From assembly GCF_002289565.1 (NCBI RefSeq), contig NZ_NTFY01000003.1:1-64000 (forward strand): 64,000 nucleotides of DNA. Direction: 5' to 3'. The position numbers and the translations under genes are program-made. Position 1 is the first letter of the stretch; the number at the start of each line of letters is the position of its first letter. This document shows, in pieces, positions 8,047-16,758 of the stretch. The notes below the pieces were generated by a model that was not told the origin of the DNA, made no database searches, and saw only the letters and a list, made by a program, of their open reading frames with translations. This stretch comes from Rhodopirellula sp. SM50. GTDB lineage: Bacteria; Planctomycetota; Planctomycetia; Pirellulales; Pirellulaceae.

Positions 8047-11000
8047 TGAAGTCCATCGTCCAGGCCTCGATCAACAATCGCGCCGCTCTGAATCTGTGTA
8101 TGGTCGCGATCATGATCGTGGGCTGGTTCTGTTTGCGGGCCATGCACCGCGAATCGTTTCCCGAATTTGAACTCGACCGGATCACGGTGACGGTGCCGTA
8201 TCCCGGGGCGGCGCCGCAAGAAGCGGAGCAGGGGATCGGACAAAAGGTGGAGGAAGCGGTTCGTTCGATCGAAGGAATCAAAAAAGTCACGACGGTGGCG
8301 ATGGAAGGTTCCTGCACGGTGTTGATGGAGTTAGTTCCCGGCGCACGCTCTCCGGATCGCATCTTGGACGAGGTCCGCTCGGGCGTCGATCGAATCCCCA
8401 GTTTTCCGCTGGAGGCCGAAGACCCGATGGTCACCCTGGTCACCAACCGACGCCCCTCGATTCGCGTCGGCGTGTTGGCACCTCAATGGGCACCTCGAAA
8501 CGACGACGACACGCTTTCTTCGTCCGCAGAGTTGGATTTGCGAGAGGTCGCCGAGCGGGTCCGCGACGACCTGCTGGCGATCGAATCGGTTTCACAAGTC
8601 GACTTCCTCGCCGCACGCAATTATCAGATCGATATCGAGATTCCCGAACAGACGCTACGGGCTCATGGGCTCACGCTGCGTCAGACGGCGGAGATCATTC
8701 GGCGGGAAAACCGCGAGCTGCCTGCCGGTTCGATTCGCAGCCAATCACAGGAGGTGTTGCTGCGTGGGAACAATCGTCGTACCAGTGGCGACGAACTGGC
8801 CGAGTTGCCGTTGGTCACCGAGTCCAGTGGTGCGGTGTTGACCGTTGCAGACCTCGGTACCGTTCGTGATGAGTTCGCCGACGCGACGGCAATCAACGTG
8901 ATCAATGGGCAACCCGCATTGGCGTTGTCGGTCGAACGCAGCACCTCGGAAGACTTGTTCGTGATGATCGACGCGGTGAAAAGTTATGTCGAGCAGGCAG
9001 AGTTGCCGACGGGATATCAGCTGATGACCTGGAGCGACGAATCGGTCGAGGTGCGTGGCCGGTTGGATCTGTTGCTCAACAACGGGGCACAGGGATTGCT
9101 GATCGTATTTACGCTGTTGCTGTTGTTTTTGGATCCGAAGCTGGCGTTCTGGGTGGCGTTGGGAATCCCCTTCGCCATCCTCGCCTCGGGGATCTTTTTG
9201 TATTGGACGGGGCAAACGTTGAATCTGATTTCGATGTTCGCGTTTGTGATGGCGTTGGGCATCGTGGTCGATGACGCAATTGTCGTTGGCGAAAACGTCT
9301 TCGCCCATCGACAGATGGGCAAGTCTCACATGCGGGCGGCAATCGATGGAACGGTGGAAGTGATCCCGTCGGTGACGACGGCCGTGTTGACGACCGTGGT
9401 CGCGTTCGCACCGCTGCTGTTCGTCAGCGGGACGATGGGCAAATTCACGGCGGTGATGCCGGCGGCGATCATCGCGATCTTGCTGGTGTCGCTGATCGAA
9501 TGCGTCACGATTTTGCCCTGTCACCTGGCACACGAAGACAGCATCATTTTTCGGATCTTTCACGTTGTTCTGTACGTTTTTCGACCGCTGCTGTTTGTCG
9601 CCCAAAAACTGAACGTGGCGGCCACGTGGCTGTTGGGCCGCTACATCGACCGCGTCTATCAGCCGACACTGGAGTGGTCGTTGCGCAATCGGTCAATCGC
9701 AGTCGCCCTCTGTTTCGCGGCGTTGATCTTGACCGGTGGTTTGTACCGATCGGGGATCATTCAATTCAACTTCTTTCCAAGGGTCGACGGCAACACGCTC
9801 AGTGCGAGCGTGGTGTTTCCTGATGGGACACCGGAAAGCGTCACGATCGCGGCGACCAAGAAGGTCGAGGATGCGTTCTGGCGGATCGCCGATCGCTATG
9901 AAAAGAAAGGCCAACCGATTGCAAAGACCTCCTATCGTGTCATCGGTGCCTCGGTGCAAGGCGGCGGCCCCGGTGGATCTCCCATGCCGTCCGGTAGCGG
10001 CGGTCACAAGGGCAGTGTCGAAGTGGAACTGGTCAATGCGGAAAGCCGCGGCGTGCACAGTCGGGCGATCGTCGCCCAGTGGCGAGAAGAGGTCGGAACG
10101 ATCGTGGGTACCGAAGAACTGACCTTGGGCACCCGGTCATTTGGACCGGGCGGGACGCCGATCGAATTCAAATTGCTCGGGCCGTCGCGTCGTGTCGCTG
10201 ATTTGGAAGCGGCGGTGATCGAGTGCAAAGAAAGACTAGCCAAGTATCCCGGCGTTTATGACATCAAGGACGATTCGGTGCCGGGCAAGTGGGAATATCG
10301 TTTTCGCGTCAAACCCGAAGCGTTTGCGATGGGCGTGCGGACCGCGGATTTGGCCGAAACCGTGCGTGCGGCCTACTACGGTGAAGAAGTCATGCGGGTC
10401 CAACGCGGACGTCATGAAGTCAAAATCATGGTCACCTACCCGCGCGAAGATCGCCGGTTGTTGGCCAACTTTGACGAGGTCCGGGTGCGGCTGAGTGACG
10501 GAATTGAACGTCCGATCACGGAACTGGCCGAGATCGATGTCGTGCGAAGCTATTCCGAAATCAATCGGATCGATCAAGCCAGATCGATCACGGTGTCGAG
10601 CAATCTGGACGAGGAGACCGGCAATGCGGAAGAGATTGTCGCGGATCTACAAGCGGAGTTTATGCCGGGATTGCTGTCCAAATACCCCGACATTCGAGTG
10701 CGATGGGAGGGCCAGCAGGAGCGCCGTGCCGAGTCGATGGGTAGCTTGTTCAGCGGGTTCGGTGTGGCGTTGTTCGTGATGTACATCTTGCTGGCGATCG
10801 AATTCAAGTCCGCGATGCAGCCGTTGTTGGTGATGTTGATCATTCCCTTTGGGGCGCTCGGTGCCGTGGTCGGGCACTTGTTGATGGGATTGCCGCTGAC
10901 GCTGTTCAGTTTTTATGGAATCATCGCGTTGACCGGGATCGTGGTCAACGACTCGATCGTGTTGATCGACTTCATCAATTCCCGCGTCAGGGGCGGGATG

Positions 11001-11303
11001 CCGATCGGTCAAGCACTTTCTGAATCGGGGATGCGACGGTTTCGCCCCGTCTTGTTGACCACGATCACAACGATCGGAGGATTGGTTCCGATCTTAATGG
11101 AGTCGTCGATTCAGGCGCAGATTTTGATCCCGATGGCGACCAGCATTGCCTTCGGAGAATTGTTCGCCACCGTCGTGGTCCTGTATCTGGTTCCGGTCAC
11201 GTACTCGTTGTACTGGAGCGCCGGCGGGCGATTGGTTCACGAATCGGAAGACGCCAGCGAAGGGTATCAGAGCGATGAACCTGCCGTGCCCGTACCGGTG
11301 TGA
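8043..11303 (+). CDS. RND-family efflux pump (AcrB/MdtB-like)
   Basis: A 1086-residue inner-membrane proton-driven transporter of normal RND length. It starts with a membrane helix (LCMVAIMIVGWFCLRAM), then the porter domain signature YPGAAPQEAEQGIGQKVEEAV, transmembrane helices 2-6 near residues 340-480 with the proton-relay DD in GIVVDDAIVVGENVF, a second porter domain, and helices 8-12 (GVALFVMYILLAIEFKSAMQPLLVMLIIPFG). A Gly/Ser-rich loop (GGGPGGSPMPSGSGG) sits in the second porter domain. It is coupled to the adaptor upstream by an ATGA overlap. Its substrate (drug, lipid or metal) cannot be read from the sequence; the second half lacks features of CusA-type metal pumps. Confidence 0.88.
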   Translation: MMKSIVQASINNRAALNLCMVAIMIVGWFCLRAMHRESFPEFELDRITVTVPYPGAAPQEAEQGIGQKVEEAVRSIEGIKKVTTVAMEGSCTVLMELVPGARSPDRILDEVRSGVDRIPSFPLEAEDPMVTLVTNRRPSIRVGVLAPQWAPRNDDDTLSSSAELDLREVAERVRDDLLAIESVSQVDFLAARNYQIDIEIPEQTLRAHGLTLRQTAEIIRRENRELPAGSIRSQSQEVLLRGNNRRTSGDELAELPLVTESSGAVLTVADLGTVRDEFADATAINVINGQPALALSVERSTSEDLFVMIDAVKSYVEQAELPTGYQLMTWSDESVEVRGRLDLLLNNGAQGLLIVFTLLLLFLDPKLAFWVALGIPFAILASGIFLYWTGQTLNLISMFAFVMALGIVVDDAIVVGENVFAHRQMGKSHMRAAIDGTVEVIPSVTTAVLTTVVAFAPLLFVSGTMGKFTAVMPAAIIAILLVSLIECVTILPCHLAHEDSIIFRIFHVVLYVFRPLLFVAQKLNVAATWLLGRYIDRVYQPTLEWSLRNRSIAVALCFAALILTGGLYRSGIIQFNFFPRVDGNTLSASVVFPDGTPESVTIAATKKVEDAFWRIADRYEKKGQPIAKTSYRVIGASVQGGGPGGSPMPSGSGGHKGSVEVELVNAESRGVHSRAIVAQWREEVGTIVGTEELTLGTRSFGPGGTPIEFKLLGPSRRVADLEAAVIECKERLAKYPGVYDIKDDSVPGKWEYRFRVKPEAFAMGVRTADLAETVRAAYYGEEVMRVQRGRHEVKIMVTYPREDRRLLANFDEVRVRLSDGIERPITELAEIDVVRSYSEINRIDQARSITVSSNLDEETGNAEEIVADLQAEFMPGLLSKYPDIRVRWEGQQERRAESMGSLFSGFGVALFVMYILLAIEFKSAMQPLLVMLIIPFGALGAVVGHLLMGLPLTLFSFYGIIALTGIVVNDSIVLIDFINSRVRGGMPIGQALSESGMRRFRPVLLTTITTIGGLVPILMESSIQAQILIPMATSIAFGELFATVVVLYLVPVTYSLYWSAGGRLVHESEDASEGYQSDEPAVPVPV

Positions 11304-11308
11304 GTCCG

Positions 11309-12376
11309 CTACCGGATCCACTCCCGGGCGATGTCGATCCATTGGTGTTTGGTCTGCAGTGTCGCGGTCAGCGGCAGTTGTGCGACGCCCAACAGACGCC
11401 GCAAGATCTCAAAGCCGGCAAAGCGTTGCCAAAGGTCGTGTCTGATGAATCTGTCACCGCGGTAGGCAGCCGAAATTTGCTCCTTCGCTTCGCCGCAATC
11501 GATTCCGCAGAACAACGTGTGAGCGAGCAGGACTCCCAAGTCAAACTCGGGCGGGCCGACAAAACAGAATTCGGGGTCGATGACAAAAAACGACGGAGCA
11601 TCGGTCGGATTGGCCGCCGGAGATCGCAGGAAGGAGCCTGGGTAATAGTCGCCGTGCAACAATCTCGCGTTCGGATCGTTCCAAGAATCGGCGTCGACGT
11701 ACACGTCGCCCATCTGTTTCGCGATCGCGAGCAAGTTGCCATCGGCGATGACTTGTCGACGCGTCGTTTCCAGACCAGTTGTGATCTGTTCCAAATCGAT
11801 CGGCAACTGTGATTGCAGCGGGATCTCAAAGATGTGCTGGTGATTGAGTTTTCGAAGTTCCACGTTTTGGAACGATGCGCATTGGTCTGGCTGCAACTCG
11901 ATCGAATGCAATTGGCCGAGCCAACGCGCTGCGGCGTCCAGCGGAAGCGAAGCTTGTCCATAAGCATCGGTCATGTCGACGGAGCCGGAAAGATCCGTCA
12001 AGCAGAGCGTGTAGTTGGCGGTGTCTTTGCCGACCAGTGTTGGCATCTGCGCGGCGACTTCCGCAACGGAACCGACACATTCGTAAAAACGTGCTTCGGA
12101 CCATGCACGCTCGACGGGCGCGGCAATGGTGGGATACTTTTCGACCCAGGGACGTGATTGTTTCACGATCAGCGTTCGTTCGCGACCGGCTGGGTCGCGG
12201 AGCGTCGCGCGTAGCGTGCAGTTCATGTTACCTTCGCCGGCCGATTCGACGCCGACTAGGATTTCGTCGTCTCGCATCCATCCGTTTCGCCCCAGCGACG
12301 TGGCGACCGACGCCGGATCATTCTTCGAGATCGGGTCGAAGTGGATGGGGCCTGGCTGCGGTTGGTCGTGATCCAC
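11309..12376 (-). CDS. APH-superfamily phosphotransferase resembling 5-methylthioribose kinase
   Basis: A 355-residue kinase-fold protein. The phosphotransferase loop LLHGDYYPGSF and the metal-binding VIDPEFCFVGPPEFDLG are close to the MTR kinase (MtnK) patterns, as is the ATP-side IVKQSRPWVEKYP. These suggest phosphorylation of a thiosugar or similar small alcohol in the cytoplasm. The start is GTG at 12376, 6 nt after the upstream gene's stop, with AAGG about 10 nt before it; the GTG is the first codon giving the complete N-lobe. The stop is only 5 bp from that of the convergent RND gene. No other methionine-salvage genes are nearby, so MtnK itself is not asserted. Confidence 0.65.
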   Translation of the reverse strand: MDHDQPQPGPIHFDPISKNDPASVATSLGRNGWMRDDEILVGVESAGEGNMNCTLRATLRDPAGRERTLIVKQSRPWVEKYPTIAAPVERAWSEARFYECVGSVAEVAAQMPTLVGKDTANYTLCLTDLSGSVDMTDAYGQASLPLDAAARWLGQLHSIELQPDQCASFQNVELRKLNHQHIFEIPLQSQLPIDLEQITTGLETTRRQVIADGNLLAIAKQMGDVYVDADSWNDPNARLLHGDYYPGSFLRSPAANPTDAPSFFVIDPEFCFVGPPEFDLGVLLAHTLFCGIDCGEAKEQISAAYRGDRFIRHDLWQRFAGFEILRRLLGVAQLPLTATLQTKHQWIDIAREWIR

Positions 12377-12382
12377 GTGGGG

Positions 12383-13129
12383 TTACCTTGCAAATCTCAG
12401 TTGTTGATGTTCGGCGCGGTCGGCAGCTTTCAATAGCGTTCGACACCATTCGTCGACCGACTCGCCGAAGTCGACTTGCAGACGCGTTTCGACCTGGCGG
12501 ACCATGGATTCGGGAAATACTTCGCGTCCATGAATCGCCCCGATCCACGCCCCCAGCAACTGTGCGTAGGAATCAGTGTCGTGACCGAAATCGAGACACA
12601 GGTTCATCGCCGCCATCGGGTCGTCGCGACAGAGGTGCATGATTGCCAGCGGCACCACGAACGTGAAATGGGCATCCCACCAGTAATGGGGCTTTCCCTC
12701 CTGCTCCAGTTTCTCGAACAGTTGACGCGGATCGTCCGTGATGGTGCCTGCCGGTGCACGTTTTCGCCACGGTCCGAAGGGCGCCGTTTCGGGACGTAGC
12801 GTTTCGTAGCCACGCAGCCGAAGCGTTCGGGCAAGAGTTTCGCAGTGCGTCGCTGTCAGTTTCGTTCCGGCTTTCCAATGACGGACGTGCGGCATGTCGT
12901 CGGGCAAACGGTCGGGGTCGGAAAACTCGATCGGTCCGCCAAGTGCGTCTCCCAAAAGCGACCCGATCAGAAAACCGCGCAAGCGGTCGAGTGAAATGCC
13001 GAGCCGATGAGCGAGGTCTTCGGTCGTGTCGGTCGTATCAGATTGCTCCGCAGCAGTCTGGGCGCTCACCCTGACGGCCGAGGCAGCCAAGAGGAATGCG
13101 AATGACGAGAATATTCTGCGACGTTTCAT
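12383..13129 (-). CDS. short exported ADP-ribosylglycohydrolase-family protein
   Basis: A 248-residue protein with a signal sequence (MKRRRIFSSFAFLLAASAVRVSAQ), then the family opening motif GFLIGSLLGDALGGPIEF (~53-70), a metal-site-like TITDD (~130) and the second metal motif GHDTDSYAQLLGAWIGAIHG (~180-200). Canonical family members separate these motifs with more helices and usually exceed 300 residues, so part of the helical core seems to be missing. The usual TDDT is TDDP and the usual GGDTD is GHDTD. The ATG at 13129 precedes the signal peptide; a longer frame to 13252 has no such feature. An exported location is unusual for enzymes that act on ADP-ribosylated proteins or nucleotides. 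It shares a transcript direction with the kinase downstream (6-nt gap). Confidence 0.6.
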   Translation of the reverse strand: MKRRRIFSSFAFLLAASAVRVSAQTAAEQSDTTDTTEDLAHRLGISLDRLRGFLIGSLLGDALGGPIEFSDPDRLPDDMPHVRHWKAGTKLTATHCETLARTLRLRGYETLRPETAPFGPWRKRAPAGTITDDPRQLFEKLEQEGKPHYWWDAHFTFVVPLAIMHLCRDDPMAAMNLCLDFGHDTDSYAQLLGAWIGAIHGREVFPESMVRQVETRLQVDFGESVDEWCRTLLKAADRAEHQQLRFAR

Positions 13130-13262
13130 AATTCCTGCTCGAACGAATGCCCCACCAATTGGCCGCGTTCGTTCAGGCCATCCGACAATGACTGAATCAT
13201 CTGCCTCTGGTGCGGTGGTGCTCGGTTCAGCGTCGCCGGCGGCATCCCACAATGCTGCCGAC

Positions 13263-13907
13263 TAGAGCCAGCATCGCGAAGGAACCGGGTTCAGGAATCG
13301 CAACGGGGATAGCGATAAAGCTTGTTTGGCTGTCAAAATAGTAAGGGCGATTTGAGGTTGGATTTTGGAGCGAAACGCTGTTGATGCTGTTCGCCCCCGT
13401 ATTGTCGACCAACCCGAGAAAGTAGCCATTTGCGGGGCCTGGCAAATCTATCACGGTGCTCGTTGCTTCGAGCGACTGACTGCCGCCTGCCGACGTGAGC
13501 GAGAACGAGGTCGACAAGGAGCCTTCGTAGACAACGAAGATGCCCGCGGCGGAACGTCCAGTGCCGAAGCTCATGGTGATCACTTCATTCTCGAATTCAG
13601 GAAAAGCAAAGTTTGCGTTGCCAATGAAATTATCGGGGCTGATGGTGCCGTCGGTGATACCGTCGGTCACATAAACACTCATGGATCCGCCGCTCGAGAA
13701 CGTGACGTCGTCAATCGTGTTGATGCTATTGCCGCCGGGGATTGAGTCAAAATCAATGACACTTTCGCTGCCGAACGCGGCAGATTGGAACGATGCGTAG
13801 TCCGTGTACCCGACGATGGCTGCGGAGGCGTTGGGATGCTCCATCACGATGAAACTGAATAGTAAAAACGTCCAGAAGAGGGTTGCGGGTTTCATAACGC
13901 CAGACAT
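13263..13907 (-). CDS. PEP-CTERM sorting-domain secreted protein (stop taken at the end of the visible sorting signal)
   Basis: A secreted protein of about 215-226 residues. A signal peptide (FWTFLLFSFIVMEHPNASA) is followed by a Ser/Gly/Thr-rich beta-sandwich-like body and a C-terminal IPEPGSFAMLALVGSIVGCRRRR. That tail is the PEP-CTERM tripartite signal: a PEP motif, a hydrophobic helix and an Arg cluster, recognised by exosortase systems. The same frame includes the ATG at 13895 (MKPATLFW), an equally plausible start. The reading frame's stop lies at or near 13263, past the Arg cluster. The substrate or surface role is unknown. It lies upstream of and in the same direction as the glycohydrolase gene, but the ~100-bp gap makes an operon uncertain. 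Confidence 0.75.
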
Positions 13908-14060
13908 CTCAAGGGGGGCAACATGGTGAATGATTCTGTGCCGCGGCGGAAAAGCCGGCTTCGATCAAGTTGTTAAACTAACCGAAAGTCGAGACAGGTT
14001 TGGAGTCATCGCGTCACGGTGAGCTGGATTTGGCTGTTTTTCTCAGAAAACCGCGTTTGG

Positions 14061-15542
14061 ATGTCCCGCATGAAACGAATTCGATTCTCGATTCGAACAC
14101 TCCTGCTGCTAGCCGTTATCACGGCGGTGGGCATCGTCGTTTATCAGCGTCATGCGCGGATTCACAGCACCGTCAAGCGATTTGAGTCGCTTGGCGGGAC
14201 GGTCGGGTACCGTGCATCTTTTCTGGATGGGTTTCATGCTTGGACGGGACACTTCTGGGCCACGCCGATTGAGGTCCAGCTGTCGCACAGTCGGATTCGC
14301 CGTGGCGATTTGGTGGGAATCGAGCATCTTGAATCGTTGGAGAGACTGTATCTCAATCGCACCGGGATCGCTGTCGATGACGTTGCCGAATTGGTCAAGT
14401 GCAAGCGACTGAAACGATTGTCTTTGTGGGGCAATCACAACATCACCAGTGGCGCGATCGATCATCTGACCACGTGCCCGATGCTGGAGGCGTTGGATCT
14501 TCACGACACTCGGATTAATCCCTCAGCGCTCGGGCGTTTGAGTGAATTGCCGCGTCTGAGCCGGCTGGTGTTTTCTGCGGAGTTCTACCATCAGGAAAGT
14601 AGTCGGATGAATGGAAGCGTGATGCGTCAACTCGCATCGATTGATCAATTGCAACCGGTCGGTTCATGTTTCTTATGGGATTTTGACGCCGAAGAGATAC
14701 AGATGTTTTGCCAGACGGACACGTCACGGATGGATAAGTTGCTATTGCGCGAGTGTGAGCTCACCGATCAGGCGTGCAGGGCGATCAGCGCGCTGCGGGC
14801 GAGAGAATTGGATTTGCAATTGTGCGATCTCGATGATCGTCGATTGCAACGGATCGATCCAACGCGTTTTGGCCGGATCGATATTGCCAACCGAAAGGGA
14901 ACTGAACGACCCGACATCACGCTTGACGGAATCACCGCCTGGCTGCCGGCGGGATTGCGAACCGTCGGCGTGTACGACGGGTATGTCGAGTTTATTGACG
15001 CGCCTAGCACGCGTTGGAAGTATCGATTGTCGATTCCAACGCAGCCGTTGAATCGAGCCCTGCTGCAAAAGTGGCTTGACCTGGGATTAAAAGAACTGGA
15101 TCTCAACGTCGAAGAAAACCTCACCCGTGATCTGGAGCTCGTCGCATCGATCAACCCGCCCATCGACCTGCTGATACGCAACCACCTGTTCGTCTGGCCG
15201 TTCCTGTCGCGGATGGATCAATTGCAAGGACTGACGTTATACAACGCTGTGCCGACTCCGATAAGATTCGTCGATGGACTCTCGCTGCGATCACTTTCCT
15301 TGTACGGCAGGTTCTATCCGAACAAGGGAACGTTTCAGCAGATCGCGAAGTTGCAGCAATTGTCGTGGCTGCAGATACGTAACCGCAACCTGGTGACTTT
15401 GGAAGACGTTCAACCGCTCGGGGAACTAAAACATCTCACCACAATCCGAATCAGCAAGCTGACGCCGGAGGCCGAGGCGTATCTGGATCGGGTTTGCGCG
15501 GCGAACGAAGCAGGCGTTTCGGGCTCGGTGAATGATCCGTGA
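14061..15542 (+). CDS. membrane-anchored leucine-rich-repeat protein
   Basis: A 493-residue protein opening with the planctomycete membrane motif RFSIRTLLLLAVITAVGIVVY. After the anchor come leucine-rich repeats: LEHLESLERLYLNRTGI, CKRLKRLSLWGNHNITS and TCPMLEALDLHDTRINP around residues 90-160, with weaker repeats later (LQGLTLYNAVPTP, LRSLSLYGRFYP, LQQLSWLQIRNRNL). Such proteins usually act as protein-binding scaffolds on the periplasmic or paryphoplasmic side. ATG at 14061 was chosen; 14070 is nearly as good and 14019 would add an extra hydrophobic stretch. No operon partner is evident. Confidence 0.7.
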   Translation: MSRMKRIRFSIRTLLLLAVITAVGIVVYQRHARIHSTVKRFESLGGTVGYRASFLDGFHAWTGHFWATPIEVQLSHSRIRRGDLVGIEHLESLERLYLNRTGIAVDDVAELVKCKRLKRLSLWGNHNITSGAIDHLTTCPMLEALDLHDTRINPSALGRLSELPRLSRLVFSAEFYHQESSRMNGSVMRQLASIDQLQPVGSCFLWDFDAEEIQMFCQTDTSRMDKLLLRECELTDQACRAISALRARELDLQLCDLDDRRLQRIDPTRFGRIDIANRKGTERPDITLDGITAWLPAGLRTVGVYDGYVEFIDAPSTRWKYRLSIPTQPLNRALLQKWLDLGLKELDLNVEENLTRDLELVASINPPIDLLIRNHLFVWPFLSRMDQLQGLTLYNAVPTPIRFVDGLSLRSLSLYGRFYPNKGTFQQIAKLQQLSWLQIRNRNLVTLEDVQPLGELKHLTTIRISKLTPEAEAYLDRVCAANEAGVSGSVNDP

Positions 15543-15555
15543 ACGTCTTTGTCGC

Positions 15556-16758
15556 TCAACCGTGAAAACGATCTTCGTTTGGATCGTAGAGTTGGAACTT
15601 GCGGGTGCGATGGTTCCACGATGTCACGTCGAGTTCGGCGAGATCGTCGATCGTGTGGTCGTGATTTAATCCCTGTCGTAACCGGCTGGAGCCATAGATG
15701 ATGTCGATCGGTGGTTTCTGCGTTTCGTATTCGTAGGGTGGATCGAGCCAGCGAAACTCATCGGGCCAATGGTGCTGGATTACCGAGAGGATTGCGATCG
15801 ATGTTCTCAGTGATCGAAACCGCTGGGGGTCGGTGATGTGGATCGAAATGCCTCCGCACAACTCGTCCGCCCATTTGTCAAACGTGGGACGGAAATAGAG
15901 CGGCAAGAAATGAACGCCGGGCAAGTCGATGTCGGTCAACGCCAGGATCAGCGTGTCAGGATCGACGAACGGCGCCCCAACGATTTCGAAGGGCGTGGTG
16001 GTGCCGCGGCCTTCGGACAAATTGGTTCCTTCCAGCAAGACTTGGCCGGGATAGACGATGGCGGATTGGGCGGTGGGCAAATTTGGCGAGGGTAAGAGCC
16101 AGTGTCGGCGGAGTGAATCGAACGTTTCATCGGGCGACCATCCTCGGAGGGGAATGATTTCCAACGAGACGTCGATTTGCAGTTCGGATTGCAGCAACAA
16201 CGCCAACTCGCCCATTGTCAGCCCATGACGCATGGGAATCGACGCCCCGCCGACAAAGCTGGTAAAGGCATCTTCTAGCAGGGGGCCTTCGACGATCCGG
16301 CCGCCGATCGGATTGGGGCGGTCCAGCACCAGGACCGAAACGTTTGCTTCGGCGCACGCGTGCAGGCACTGCAGCATTGTCCACACGAAGGTGTAAACGC
16401 GCGTGCCGACGTCCTGCAGATCGATCACCAAGCAATCGATCCCGGCCAGCATCTCCGGCGACGGTCGTCGCGACTCGCTGTACAAGCTATAGATCGGAAC
16501 ATTGAAACCCGGGTGCCAACCGTGGTCGGTTTCGATCATGTTGGCTTGGGCATCACCCCACAGCCCGTGCTGGGGCGTGAACAAGGCGGCGATTTGACCC
16601 GGATAGGCGTCGTTGAAGAGATCACACGCCAGGCGAAGATCCCGGTCGACCGACGCACGGTTCATCAGCAATCCGATTCGCGCGGATTGCAGCACCCGAG
16701 GTCGCTCCGCCACACACGTTTCCAGTCCCAGTTGCGATTGGTGCTGCATCGCTTTCAC
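15556..16758 (-). CDS. DUF1343/NamZ-family protein, cytoplasmic paralogue
   Basis: A 400-residue member of the exo-beta-N-acetylmuramidase (NamZ/YbbC) family, which removes terminal MurNAc from peptidoglycan fragments. Family motifs are present: VIDLQDVGTRVYTFVWTM, VLDRPNPIGG, MRHGLTMGELA and EGRGTTTPFE. Two differences stand out against its neighbour. It has no signal peptide, so it is probably cytoplasmic, and the PEHG motif reads PQHG (Gln63-His64). The start is GTG at 16758, overlapping the upstream stop by 4 nt (GTGA); an ATG at 16749 is possible. It is the last gene of the symporter-NamZ-NamZ operon. It may process imported MurNAc-containing disaccharides, or be a non-catalytic or differently specific paralogue. 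Confidence 0.8.
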   Translation of the reverse strand: MKAMQHQSQLGLETCVAERPRVLQSARIGLLMNRASVDRDLRLACDLFNDAYPGQIAALFTPQHGLWGDAQANMIETDHGWHPGFNVPIYSLYSESRRPSPEMLAGIDCLVIDLQDVGTRVYTFVWTMLQCLHACAEANVSVLVLDRPNPIGGRIVEGPLLEDAFTSFVGGASIPMRHGLTMGELALLLQSELQIDVSLEIIPLRGWSPDETFDSLRRHWLLPSPNLPTAQSAIVYPGQVLLEGTNLSEGRGTTTPFEIVGAPFVDPDTLILALTDIDLPGVHFLPLYFRPTFDKWADELCGGISIHITDPQRFRSLRTSIAILSVIQHHWPDEFRWLDPPYEYETQKPPIDIIYGSSRLRQGLNHDHTIDDLAELDVTSWNHRTRKFQLYDPNEDRFHG

